A DNA stretch of 28,919 bases from DATGIQ01 sp035295665 (lineage in GTDB: Bacteria; Planctomycetota; Planctomycetia; Gemmatales; Gemmataceae), in assembly GCA_035295665.1 (NCBI GenBank), contig DATGIQ010000226.1, positions 1 through 28,919 on the forward strand, read 5' to 3'. The position numbers and the translations under genes were made by a program. The notes below the pieces were generated by a model that had not been told where the DNA came from, ran no database searches, and saw only the letters and a list, made by a program, of their open reading frames with translations. Below, in pieces: positions 1 through 7,584 of the stretch. Every line of letters begins with the position of its first letter. Within the stretch, counting starts at the first letter, position 1.

Positions 1-212
1 GCCTGCGGCTGCTCTTGACGCGGGTCCTTCAGCACACCAACGGCAACCAGCTGCAGGCGGCAAAGGTCCTCGGCATCACCCGGGGCAGCCTTCGCACCAA
101 GCTGCGCGAACTTGGCATCAGCATCGCCCGCAGCGTGGCCAGCTCTGCAACCGTTGAAGAACCGCGGTCAGAAACGGAAAACGATGGAGGTGTTTCTACT
201 CCCACGCGATGA
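1..212 (+). CDS. C-terminal end of an NtrC-family sigma-54-dependent response regulator (partial)
   Basis: Only the last ~70 codons are inside the window; the frame is open at the left edge (codons start at base 3). The visible peptide contains a Fis-type helix-turn-helix: HTNGNQLQAAKVLGITRGSL followed by RTKLRELGI. This is the standard DNA-binding end of NtrC/Fis-type enhancer-binding proteins. A Ser/Thr/Glu-rich tail of about 30 residues follows, then a TGA stop. The receiver and AAA+ domains would lie to the left, outside the window, so assignment to the NtrC class is inference from the HTH alone; a Fis protein or another Fis-HTH protein is possible. Confidence 0.75.
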   Translation, partial: LRLLLTRVLQHTNGNQLQAAKVLGITRGSLRTKLRELGISIARSVASSATVEEPRSETENDGGVSTPTR

Positions 213-288
213 TTGTCCGGTGTTGATTGTTTCACTTCGGTGCGGATCGCTCCGGCTAGCCCAAGCCTGCAAATCCCCCTGGTTTTGG

Positions 289-318
289 TTGCGTTCCGTG
301 CTAGGATTTGCCTATAAT
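289..318 (+). promoter_or_regulatory. Probable sigma-70 promoter of metK
   Basis: A perfect -10 hexamer TATAAT (313-318) lies 18 nt after a partial -35 hexamer TTGCGT (289-294). Transcription would start near 325, leaving a leader of about 60 nt before the GTG start of metK. No SAM-riboswitch core was recognised in that leader. Confidence 0.55.
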
Positions 319-384
319 CTCTGTCCGACCAAATGGCGCGGGCGGTGTAGGCCGTACTTCCGTTACAACCTGAGGGTATAAGCA

Positions 385-1650
385 GTGAGCGCGGAACAAT
401 TCCTCTTTACCAGCGAATCCGTGTCGATGGGCCATCCGGATAAGGTGGCTGACCAGATCAGTGATGCCGTCCTCGATTTCTGCCTGGCGGCCGACCCGAC
501 CAGCCGTGTCGCTTGCGAGACGCTGGTTACCACGGACTTGGCCGTCGTGGCCGGGGAGATTACCACGCGGGCGGACTTGACCCCCGCAGTTGTGGATCGC
601 CTGGTCCGGGATACGGTTCGGGAGATCGGCTACGTCGACCCGGCCATCGGTTTCGCCGCTGACACCTGCAAGGTCGCTTGCCATCTGCACAAGCAATCCC
701 CTCACATTGCGATGGGGGTCGATACGGGGGGCGCCGGGGATCAGGGAATGATGTTCGGTTTTGCCTGCGAAGAGACGCATGCGCTGATGCCGTTGCCCAT
801 CTATCTGGCGCACCGGCTCATGGAAAACCATGCCCGCCTGCGCAAGAGCGGCGAGCTGAAGTTCATCCGCCCCGACGCCAAGAGCCAGGTCACGGTCGAA
901 TACCTGGCCGATGGCACGCCCAACCGCATCCACACCGTCGTTTTATCCACACAGCATGATCAGTCGGCCGTGATTAAGAACGGCGAACGCGACTACTTCT
1001 CGAATGAAGCCCGCCAGGTGCTCATCGACAAGCTGATCCTGCCGACGCTCCGTGCGGAGCGGCCGGAATTGATCAAGGGCAAGCTCGTGATGGCTCAGCC
1101 CGGGGTTTCGCCGGATGCCTTGGATGGCCAGGGCATTATCTGTCACATCAACCCGACCGGCTGTTTCCTGGAAGGTGGACCACACGGCGACTGCGGTCTG
1201 ACCGGCCGGAAGATCATCGTCGATACCTACGGTGGCCGCGGCCGACATGGCGGCGGGGCTTTCAGCGGCAAAGATCCGACCAAGGTGGACCGCTCGGCCG
1301 CGTACATGGCTCGTTACATCGCCAAGAATATTGTCGCCGCCGGCCTGGCCTCCCAATGCGAAGTTCAACTTTCGTATGCCATTGGTCATCCCGATCCGCT
1401 GAGCATTTGGGTGACGACGAACGGGACCACGGCCAGCGGATTGAGCGATGAGCAGATCGTCGAGCTGATTCGCAAGCATTTCAAGTTAACGCCCCGTGGC
1501 ATCATGGAGACCCTGAACCTACGGCGACCGATTTACCGCGAGACCGCCCGGCACGGCCACTTTGGCCGCGAGCTGCCGGCCTTCACGTGGGAGCGCACCG
1601 ACAAGGCCGAAGCTCTACGTCGAGAAGTGGGGGCGGCGGCGATGGTTTAA
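385..1650 (+). CDS. metK: S-adenosylmethionine synthase (methionine adenosyltransferase)
   Basis: Cytosolic enzyme making S-adenosylmethionine from methionine and ATP, the methyl donor of the cell. The 421-residue product has the family signatures: GHPDK at residues 16-20, the GAGDQG loop at 116-121 within the methionine/ATP site, and the glycine-rich GGGAFSGKDP phosphate-binding motif at 289-298. A C-terminal DLRRPIYRxTAxxGHFGR-type stretch is also present (here NLRRPIYRETARHGHFGR). It is slightly longer than the E. coli enzyme (~384 aa), which is common in this branch. The GTG start at 385 is chosen because a GAGGG ribosome-binding site lies 8 nt upstream and homology begins directly after it. 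The gene has its own promoter and terminator and appears monocistronic. Confidence 0.97.
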   Translation: MSAEQFLFTSESVSMGHPDKVADQISDAVLDFCLAADPTSRVACETLVTTDLAVVAGEITTRADLTPAVVDRLVRDTVREIGYVDPAIGFAADTCKVACHLHKQSPHIAMGVDTGGAGDQGMMFGFACEETHALMPLPIYLAHRLMENHARLRKSGELKFIRPDAKSQVTVEYLADGTPNRIHTVVLSTQHDQSAVIKNGERDYFSNEARQVLIDKLILPTLRAERPELIKGKLVMAQPGVSPDALDGQGIICHINPTGCFLEGGPHGDCGLTGRKIIVDTYGGRGRHGGGAFSGKDPTKVDRSAAYMARYIAKNIVAAGLASQCEVQLSYAIGHPDPLSIWVTTNGTTASGLSDEQIVELIRKHFKLTPRGIMETLNLRRPIYRETARHGHFGRELPAFTWERTDKAEALRREVGAAAMV

Positions 1651-1680
1651 GAACGCTTCGGTTTCAACCGAAACGACCGA

Positions 1681-1705
1681 GGCCGCTTTCGAGCGGCCTT
1701 TTTTT
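1681..1705 (+). terminator. Intrinsic terminator of metK
   Basis: A perfect 7-bp GC-rich stem (GGCCGCT / AGCGGCC) closes a TTCG tetraloop and is followed directly by seven T. It lies 30 nt after the metK stop. A second small inverted repeat (TTCGGTT-tc-AACCGAA, 1657-1672) sits between the stop codon and this hairpin. Confidence 0.93.
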
Positions 1706-1773
1706 GCGCGCGGGGTGCGGAATCAAGGACATGAGCCCTCCCAGTCCGCAACGGCCTCGCAAACCGAATCCTC

Positions 1774-1827
1774 CTCCTTGCAAGGAGATGACTCGGGGCA
1801 GCACACCATGGCAGGAGGAGGCTGCCA
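1774..1827 (+). repeat. Two small palindromes in the leader of the AsmA-like gene
   Basis: A perfect 14-bp palindrome CTCCTTGCAAGGAG occupies 1774-1787. A hairpin with stem TGGCAG/CTGCCA and a purine loop GAGGAGG occupies 1809-1827. A TATAGAAT string follows at 1831, which could be a -10 box but has no convincing -35. The function is unknown; operator or leader-structure roles are possible. Confidence 0.35.
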
Positions 1828-1896
1828 GGGTATAGAATTTGCGAAGAGCCTCTCGGGGATTTACGTTTCGAACAGGCTCGTAAGGAGGCTCAAGCC

Positions 1897-4800
1897 ATGA
1901 CCCGTCCCAGGCGTTATCTTGCCGTTTTTCTCGCCGTGTGCATTGCCGCCGGCATAATCTGGTGGGTGGCCCGGATCCTACTCTCCTCGCCGGAGGTTAC
2001 TGCGCAGGTCGCTTCCCGGCTTCAGGATCTGGTTGGCGGGGCGGTCCATCTGCGGCAGGCCCACCTCGGGGTGCGCGGCAGTGAGCTTCATGCCGTGCAG
2101 ATCTTCGAGCCCAATGCCTCCACAGCGGATGAGCCCTGGCTGACAATTGATCAGGCCCACCTCGATATCCCGCTGTGGGACCTCATCAAGAACGGAGCAC
2201 TTCCATCCCAGCTCACCTTGACCGGCGTCGCGATCACCCTCCGCTTTGATCGAGCCGGGCATCTTTTGACGCAGTTCCCTCCGTCGGAGCACACAACCGC
2301 GATGCTCCCCGAGACCAAAATTGAAAATGCGCTCATCACCATTCGGCAAGAAGGTCATCCCGATTTTGTGCTCCACGGCGTGCACGCAGAGCTGCGCGAA
2401 CAGAGTAAACAGCTTACACTACTCGGGGGCATGATCGATCCCACATGGGGCGAATGGAAGATCACTGGTTCAATGGACCGGACGTCCAACGCCAGCTCCG
2501 CGACACTCAAGACCGCGGACGTTCATTTCACACAGGCGGCCCTAGAAGAATTGCCGTTCGTCCCGGCGAAGATTTGGGAGCAAGTAAAAACCGAGGGGGA
2601 CGCGGCCGTCGATGCCATGATCCGCTATGATCCCGGTGCCGAACGCCCGCACTGGCACATTCTCCTCCAGCCGCGCGGAACCGAAGTAGACGTGACGGCC
2701 ATCTCGCTCCACGCAGACCACGGAAAAGGCAAGCTCATCATCGACGATGACCGCATCACAATTGCGGATCTCCAGGGGCGGGCCGCTGGGGGAGAAATCA
2801 AAGCGGCTGGCACGGTCGAGTTTGAAGGCAAGCCACCACAATTCGATTTCCATGTTGATGCCAGCAAGCTCGACCTGGACCAACTCCCCAAAAGCTGGAA
2901 ACTGCCGCCTTTCGGGGGACGGCTCAGCGGCCACGCTGACCTTCAAGTGGCTTTGGTGAACGGTAAGCTTCAAACCAACGGCACAGGGCAGGGAATGATC
3001 ACGGGCGTGCGCATTCCCGGTGCTCCGGAGTCCAAGCCGATCCTGCTCAAGCTCCACCCATCGGGAGAAGGCTTCCGCTTTAGCAGCCCGGATAGCGATT
3101 TGGAATCGCGCCGTAGCGCGCCGGTGGCCCCGAGGGCGCTGTTTATCCTTGCCGTCGTGGCAGCTCAGGAGCCGCGCGCGCAAGCGGCGTGGAACCTATC
3201 TCCGACGGAGCTTGCCAATTTGGTTGGGGCTGGCGTGCTGCGCGGGGTCGACGCCCTGACCCGCGCCGGTAGCGACTTCCTCGCCCGGCTCCCCAAGCGA
3301 CGAACGGGCCCCGCCAAACCCAAGGAAGTACCCAGCTATGTCGAGGCGCAACTGGGGCTGGACGATGTGGACATCGCGCAACTGGTGAAAGGGCTAAAGA
3401 TCTCTCTCCCCTTTCCCGTCGCCGGCCGGATCTCTTTCCAGATTCAGCTTGCCGTCCCGCTGGACACGCCTCGGGACCTGAAAATGTATCGGCTTCGCGG
3501 GACTGTTCAGTCGCACCGCCTCCGCATCGCCGGGCAGGATGTGCAAGAATTGCGGGCGCGCGTGGTGTACACCAACGGCATCCTCCGGCTGGAGGAACTT
3601 CACGGACAAGTTCCGCCAGAACGGGGCCCAGGCCAGCCCAAGCCCGGATCCTTCAACGGTACAGCGGTGTTGGGTGTAATCCCACCGGCAGACTTGGCAG
3701 CGCGTCTGGTCCTCCGGGCGATCCCGCTAAGCTCCGGGGCCGCGTTCTTGCCCAGCGCAGCCAATGAGGCGCGGGGCTCATTCTCCGGGGCCATCGATCT
3801 CCGTGTACCCGCCACAAGATTGAAAGATGCCGCCGCCTGGGAAGCATCTGGCAGCATCACAGCCCCGCGGTTGGAACTCTACGGCTTGTCCCTGGAGGAT
3901 ATCGAAGTCTTGCTCCGAGTTCATCAGGGGACTGCTTCGATCAGGGCTGCCCGGGGTTTGTTTGAGAAGATGCCGATCACGGCTTCGGCCGAGTTACGCC
4001 TTGCCGATCCGTATCCCTTCAGCGGCAATCTCGGCGTGCAGAAAGCCGACCTGGCTGCGCTGGAACACATCTCTGGCGAACTGAAGGTGCCAGTCTCGGT
4101 CAGCGGTCAGCTCAGTTCGTCCGCAGAAATGAAAGGCACGCTTCGCCCCCTGGCTCTGGAGGCCTCCGGCTCGGGCACCGCGGCCGAGCTTGCCATCGAT
4201 CAGTTCAAAATTGGCCAGGTGAGTTTCCGTTGGCAGAGCAACCTCGAGCGCTTCCGCCTGATGGACCTCCAGGCTAGCCTTTACGGTGGAACGTTGACCG
4301 GGACCGCAACCCTTCCCCTTGAGCCCTCGGTCGCCGGCACAGTCCAGGTTCGCATCCAGAACCTCGATGTTGGGGCTGCGAGCAAGGACCTGCCTAACCT
4401 TCCCATACGACTCGAAGGGCGGGCAACGGGCCAGCTCGAAGGGAGCATTCCTGCAGTCCAGGCAGGGCATTTGCGTGAGTTCAGTTCGAAGTTGGAATTG
4501 CAAGCACTACAGTTGCGCGTCCAGGGAATCCCGACGGAGCATTTGCAGGGCTCAGTCGATTACCGAAACAAGGTGGCGACCTATCATTTCGAAGGCGACA
4601 CGCTGGGAGGCAAGTTCCACCTGGATGGCCAAATCCCCGCTCAGAAACCCCCACCGGCCGAGTCCGCACCGGAGGGCCATTTTCGTGTGGAGGGCGCCCA
4701 GCTCAGCCGGCTGGCGCGGGTACTCGGAATCGGCACGGCTCTACGCGGTGTTGGGGGCGTCTTCAATCTCAATGTGAGTTTTCGGCACAACGGCCCGCAT

Positions 4801-5940
4801 GGGGAGCCGGTCGGCGCCGGCCACTTTTCTGTGGATCGCCTGCGCTGGGGGCTGGGAAATCTGCTGGGCTCCGTTGAGGGCGAGGTGGTGCTCACCGAGG
4901 GTGAACTACGGATCCGCAACCTCACCGGTGAAGTGGCCCAGGGGATGCTGCGCGGTTATTTGGCTATCGATCTCCATCAAGTGGCGCGGAGCCGGTTTGC
5001 CGTGGTCCTGGACCAGGTCGAAGCCGCACGGCTCCTGCGACCTTGGCCCGCCCTGGCCGACCGCGTGGAGGGACCGCTGCAAATACGCCTCCGCGGCACT
5101 CTCGGACGAAGTTGGTACGGCGGCGGAGAAGTTGGCTTGGCGCGTGGCCGGCTCGGAGGCGTCGAAGTCTTCGATTGGCGTTTGCCGTTCGATTGGGTGT
5201 TCGCACCCGAGCGTGGCGGCGGGCAAGTGGACCTCCGCGAAAGCACCGGTCAATTGGCTGTCGGCCGAGTGGTCAGTCGTGCAACCCTGAGCTGGGGAGC
5301 GGGTCTGCGTGTAGAAGGGCATCTCCGCTTCACCGGTGTTGGGCTGCGCCCTTTCTTGCGGCAAATGACCGAGTTAGGCCAACTGGGCTCGGGGCAAATT
5401 ACGGGACGTTTCGACTTTGCCGGCAACGATGTGCATTCGATCGATGATCTAACTGGGACCCTTGATGGCCGGCTTCAGCAGACCCAGGCATTGCAGTTGC
5501 CCGTCCTCCAGCAATTGACCCCGTTCCTCATCTCGGGCCAATCGTCCGCCGCGGTATTCCAAACCGGGAGTCTGCGCGGCCGGCTGGCCGGCGGCGTCTT
5601 TCGAATTGAGCAGCTTACATTCTCCGGCACCGTGATGCAGCTGTTCGTGAGCGGAACGGTCTCCCTCACCGAGAGGCTAAACCTCGAAGTCACCGCAAAT
5701 ACGGGAAACCTGGGCGTGAACCCAACGTTTCTGCGCTTCTTAGGCCTACGCATCCCGGCTGTTGGTCCCGTTCCGGTAGCCCTGCTCCTGGAGGCCAGCA
5801 CCTATTTTTCCAACCGCGTCGCTCATCTCCGCGTGACCGGGACGGTGCGCAACCCGGTCGTCACGGTCGAGCCCTTATCCTTGTTGACATCGGAAGTGCT
5901 GCGTTTCTTTGTGAATCAGGCCAATGTGCCGCTGCCGTGA
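1897..5940 (+). CDS. Large AsmA/TamB-like envelope protein
   Basis: A 1347-residue protein with one N-terminal membrane anchor (about residues 7-29), then a very long region of alternating beta-strand segments. The last ~150 residues contain the features of the AsmA-like C-terminal region: SGQITGRFDFAGN, a LRGRLAGGVFRIEQLTFSG stretch, and LTERLNLEVTAN. AsmA/TamB proteins are beta-groove bridges that move phospholipids or assist outer-membrane assembly, with the bulk in the periplasm. A role in the cell envelope is inferred from this similarity; no substrate can be read from the sequence. The start is well supported by TAAGGAGG 8-9 nt upstream of the ATG. A segment near residues 400-500 (Arg/Pro/Ala-rich, with a short hydrophobic stretch LFILAVVAA) breaks the strand pattern and may be a lineage-specific insertion. 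Confidence 0.8.
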   Translation: MTRPRRYLAVFLAVCIAAGIIWWVARILLSSPEVTAQVASRLQDLVGGAVHLRQAHLGVRGSELHAVQIFEPNASTADEPWLTIDQAHLDIPLWDLIKNGALPSQLTLTGVAITLRFDRAGHLLTQFPPSEHTTAMLPETKIENALITIRQEGHPDFVLHGVHAELREQSKQLTLLGGMIDPTWGEWKITGSMDRTSNASSATLKTADVHFTQAALEELPFVPAKIWEQVKTEGDAAVDAMIRYDPGAERPHWHILLQPRGTEVDVTAISLHADHGKGKLIIDDDRITIADLQGRAAGGEIKAAGTVEFEGKPPQFDFHVDASKLDLDQLPKSWKLPPFGGRLSGHADLQVALVNGKLQTNGTGQGMITGVRIPGAPESKPILLKLHPSGEGFRFSSPDSDLESRRSAPVAPRALFILAVVAAQEPRAQAAWNLSPTELANLVGAGVLRGVDALTRAGSDFLARLPKRRTGPAKPKEVPSYVEAQLGLDDVDIAQLVKGLKISLPFPVAGRISFQIQLAVPLDTPRDLKMYRLRGTVQSHRLRIAGQDVQELRARVVYTNGILRLEELHGQVPPERGPGQPKPGSFNGTAVLGVIPPADLAARLVLRAIPLSSGAAFLPSAANEARGSFSGAIDLRVPATRLKDAAAWEASGSITAPRLELYGLSLEDIEVLLRVHQGTASIRAARGLFEKMPITASAELRLADPYPFSGNLGVQKADLAALEHISGELKVPVSVSGQLSSSAEMKGTLRPLALEASGSGTAAELAIDQFKIGQVSFRWQSNLERFRLMDLQASLYGGTLTGTATLPLEPSVAGTVQVRIQNLDVGAASKDLPNLPIRLEGRATGQLEGSIPAVQAGHLREFSSKLELQALQLRVQGIPTEHLQGSVDYRNKVATYHFEGDTLGGKFHLDGQIPAQKPPPAESAPEGHFRVEGAQLSRLARVLGIGTALRGVGGVFNLNVSFRHNGPHGEPVGAGHFSVDRLRWGLGNLLGSVEGEVVLTEGELRIRNLTGEVAQGMLRGYLAIDLHQVARSRFAVVLDQVEAARLLRPWPALADRVEGPLQIRLRGTLGRSWYGGGEVGLARGRLGGVEVFDWRLPFDWVFAPERGGGQVDLRESTGQLAVGRVVSRATLSWGAGLRVEGHLRFTGVGLRPFLRQMTELGQLGSGQITGRFDFAGNDVHSIDDLTGTLDGRLQQTQALQLPVLQQLTPFLISGQSSAAVFQTGSLRGRLAGGVFRIEQLTFSGTVMQLFVSGTVSLTERLNLEVTANTGNLGVNPTFLRFLGLRIPAVGPVPVALLLEASTYFSNRVAHLRVTGTVRNPVVTVEPLSLLTSEVLRFFVNQANVPLP

Positions 5941-6035
5941 GCTCCGCGTGCCGTCTTTGGCGTATTTTCCAAGCCTGATGAATTCGCGAGTTTTGCAGAA
6001 TCTCATTCTCCCTGCCGAATTTGCCGATGACAACA

Positions 6036-6102
6036 GTGGAAAAGCCGTTCCGCTGGGCGGAAACGCCTGGCGAAGATGGGTAATTTCCACAGGCTGGCCT
6101 GT
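6036..6102 (+). ncRNA. Strongly structured leader, candidate cis-regulatory RNA
   Basis: An outer 7-bp helix pairs GTGGAAA (6036-6042) with TTTCCAC (6084-6090). It encloses a 9-bp helix (CGCTGGGCG 6051-6059 with CGCCTGGCG 6064-6072, two G-U pairs) capped by a GAAA tetraloop. The unpaired sides are 8 and 11 nt. A third hairpin, ACAGGC-tg-GCCTGT (6089-6102), shares two bases with the outer helix, so the two may exclude one another. It lies 57 nt before the start of the polysaccharide-export gene. It was not recognised as any named riboswitch class. Confidence 0.4.
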
Positions 6103-6159
6103 CCAGGAATGAGCAGACAAAGCGACCTGCCGTGGCGAGGCGGTCGGGAGGATTGGGAA

Positions 6160-7086
6160 ATGGAGAAACTGTCGACCGACTACAAGCAACCCACACATCT
6201 CTGCTGCGTATTCGGGATCGCCATCCTGCTGCTGAGCGGCTGCTCGCTGACGCCCGGCCGAAGCTTGACGCTCTTTCCGGAGGGGCATCGCTTGCTGGAC
6301 TCGGCCATGGCAATGCGGCAAGCAGCCCCGGATCCGCTGCCGCTTCCCCGCGAATTGGATAAAAGCTTGCTATCTCCCTATGTGGTCGAGCCCGGCGATG
6401 TCCTGCTGGTGCAGCCGGCGGAGTTCGATTCACCGGTTCGCTTGCCTGCCGATCAGCCGGTGCTCCAGGACGGCACCATTAACCTGGGCCGCTACGGTCA
6501 CGTCGTCGTGGCCGGAAGAACCGTAGCGGAAATCGCGGACTCCGTTCGCTCAACCGTCCAGTCTCAAACCAAGGATGCCGGGCCCATTATCGTTCGCCTG
6601 GTCAACCGGGTGAGCAAGGTGTACTACGTGTTGGGTGAAGTCAACGCACCGGGCTCGTTTCCGGTGCAGGGGCGTGAAACGGTACTCGACGCCATCATCG
6701 CAGCCGGAGGCCTTACGGATCGCGCATCCCGCCGGAATATCATCTTGAGCCGGCCCACGGCTCCGGAGGGGTGCCGGATCGTCATCCCGATCTGCTATCG
6801 CGAGATCGTCCAGTTGGGCGATACCTCGACGAACTACCAGATTGCCCCCGGCGACCGCATCTTCGTCCCGACAAGGACGCTGTTGGAAGAGCTATGTCCC
6901 AAGAAGTTCGAGTGTCCGCCGTGCGGCCGGCCACAGGTCCCCTGTACGGCCATTGGGCTGGGGTGCGCTCGGGCGGTCCATGGGCTGGCTCCGGCCGAAC
7001 CTGGCAAGCTACCCGCAGAGGCCGCTCCGATGGCCGGCGGAGCCTTGAGAGAACCGAGAAGTACAGAGATGAATGCTAGCCCATAA
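6160..7086 (+). CDS. Polysaccharide export lipoprotein (Wza/KpsD-like, poly_export + SLBB)
   Basis: A 308-residue predicted lipoprotein with a hydrophobic signal segment (residues 14-26) ending in LLSGC, so Cys28 would be lipidated. The mature part contains a poly_export-type region starting YVVEPGDVLLVQP and continuing through a GTINLGRYGHVVVAGRT stretch. An SLBB-like module follows: VYYVLGEVNAPGSFPVQGRE, then VLDAIIAAGGLTDRAS. The C-terminus is Cys/Pro-rich (LCPKKFECPPCGRP). Proteins of this family form the outer-membrane exit channel for capsule or exopolysaccharide. The start at 6160 is preferred over in-frame ATGs at 6076 and 6109 because GGGAGG lies 8 nt upstream and the signal peptide starts there. 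No polymerase, flippase or tyrosine kinase gene is adjacent, so the polysaccharide is unknown. Confidence 0.85.
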   Translation: MEKLSTDYKQPTHLCCVFGIAILLLSGCSLTPGRSLTLFPEGHRLLDSAMAMRQAAPDPLPLPRELDKSLLSPYVVEPGDVLLVQPAEFDSPVRLPADQPVLQDGTINLGRYGHVVVAGRTVAEIADSVRSTVQSQTKDAGPIIVRLVNRVSKVYYVLGEVNAPGSFPVQGRETVLDAIIAAGGLTDRASRRNIILSRPTAPEGCRIVIPICYREIVQLGDTSTNYQIAPGDRIFVPTRTLLEELCPKKFECPPCGRPQVPCTAIGLGCARAVHGLAPAEPGKLPAEAAPMAGGALREPRSTEMNASP

Positions 7087-7137
7087 AGCTGCTGAGACTG
7101 CGAAGAGTGCGTGCAAGGTTCGCGGTGGCGCGCGCAT

Positions 7138-7181
7138 AAAAAACCCCGCTGAACTTCCTGCAAGCAGGCCGAACAGCGGGG
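7138..7181 (-). terminator. Intrinsic terminator reading on the minus strand
   Basis: An 8-bp stem (CCCCGCTG at 7144-7151 pairing with CAGCGGGG at 7174-7181) encloses an inner 4-5 bp stem. On the minus strand it is followed by six T (plus-strand A at 7138-7143). It could end the candidate small RNA and any feo read-through. On the plus strand no T tract follows, so it would not be a canonical terminator for the polysaccharide-export gene. Confidence 0.8.
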
Positions 7182-7207
7182 CCGGAACAGAGAAGAGGCT
7201 GCTTAAT
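7138..7207 (-). ncRNA. Candidate ~70-nt small RNA with own promoter and terminator
   Basis: On the minus strand a good promoter, TTGACT (7242-7237) - 16 nt - TATGAT (7220-7215), would start transcription near 7207. The next strong element is an intrinsic terminator ending at 7138. The resulting RNA would have a 26-nt pyrimidine-rich 5' part (containing CCUCUUCUCU) before the terminator hairpin. A perfect ATGATC-ct-GATCAT palindrome (7206-7219) overlaps the -10 and start, suggesting a repressor site. Two tandem copies of a 9-mer (AAGTACAAA on plus, 7241-7258) supply an A/T-rich tract just upstream of the -35. Existence as an independent RNA is inference. Confidence 0.4.
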
Positions 7208-7214
7208 GATCCTG

Positions 7215-7242
7215 ATCATAGTGTCCGCGCAAGATAAGTCAA
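7215..7242 (-). promoter_or_regulatory. Minus-strand sigma-70-like promoter with overlapping palindrome
   Basis: TTGACT (-35, 5/6 match) and TATGAT (-10, 5/6 match) are separated by 16 nt. No protein-coding frame follows on this strand before the terminator at 7181-7138, which is why a small RNA is proposed. Confidence 0.5.
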
Positions 7243-7275
7243 GTACAAAAAGTACAAAAAAACGGCGGCTAGCGC

Positions 7276-7302
7276 ATAAAAGAGCATCCGCGGCTCATTT
7301 AT
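7276..7302. terminator. Possible bidirectional terminator after the feo operon
   Basis: ATAAA-a-GAGC (7276-7285) pairs with GCTC-a-TTTAT (7293-7302) around a 7-nt loop, with one A-A mismatch. A/T runs flank the GC core on both strands. It lies 66 nt beyond the stop of the last feo gene. The GC core is only 4 bp, so this is weak. Confidence 0.4.
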
Positions 7303-7367
7303 CCGAATCCGGGTCGGCGCGGAGTCAGGTCGGATGAATAGTTTGAGGGCAAACTGGAAGATTTGGA

Positions 7368-7571
7368 CTATCTGGGGCGATTACGTGAGCGCCAACGCGC
7401 GGTCAGCTCAGCTGCATTAATCAAGGATGTTGTGGCCGGACCTTTCGCGGAGCAGCCGCAGCCACCGCCACATCCCGTCCGACCTGCCCGCCAGGTGCGC
7501 CAGGTTGCCCGAGCTACGTAGCCAACGGCACCAGCAATCACCAAGGCCACCAGGATCAGTTGCCACTCCAC
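7368..7571 (-). CDS. FeoB-associated Cys-rich small membrane protein
   Basis: A 67-residue protein with one N-terminal membrane segment (WQLILVALVIAGAVGYVA), a short basic stretch, and a glycine/cysteine cluster GCGGGCGCS. This architecture matches the small FeoB-associated Cys-rich proteins often found next to feoB, thought to assist or regulate ferrous iron uptake; the exact role is not established. Translation starts at GTG 7571, with AGGAG 7-8 nt upstream. That site overlaps the feoB stop region (13-nt gap), so the two genes are almost certainly co-transcribed. The C-terminus (ARWRSRNRPR) is strongly basic. Confidence 0.8.
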   Translation of the reverse strand: MEWQLILVALVIAGAVGYVARATWRTWRAGRTGCGGGCGCSAKGPATTSLINAAELTARWRSRNRPR

Positions 7572-7584
7572 GCCGCATCTCCTG

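Noticed and set aside
325..384. SAM riboswitch in the metK leader
   Set aside because: The leader is only ~60 nt and shows none of the conserved SAM-I, SAM-II or SAM-IV core elements I can recall.
6036..6102. c-di-GMP (GEMM) riboswitch
   Set aside because: The conserved GGCAAACC / GACGCAAAGCC elements are absent despite the structured, GNRA-capped helix.
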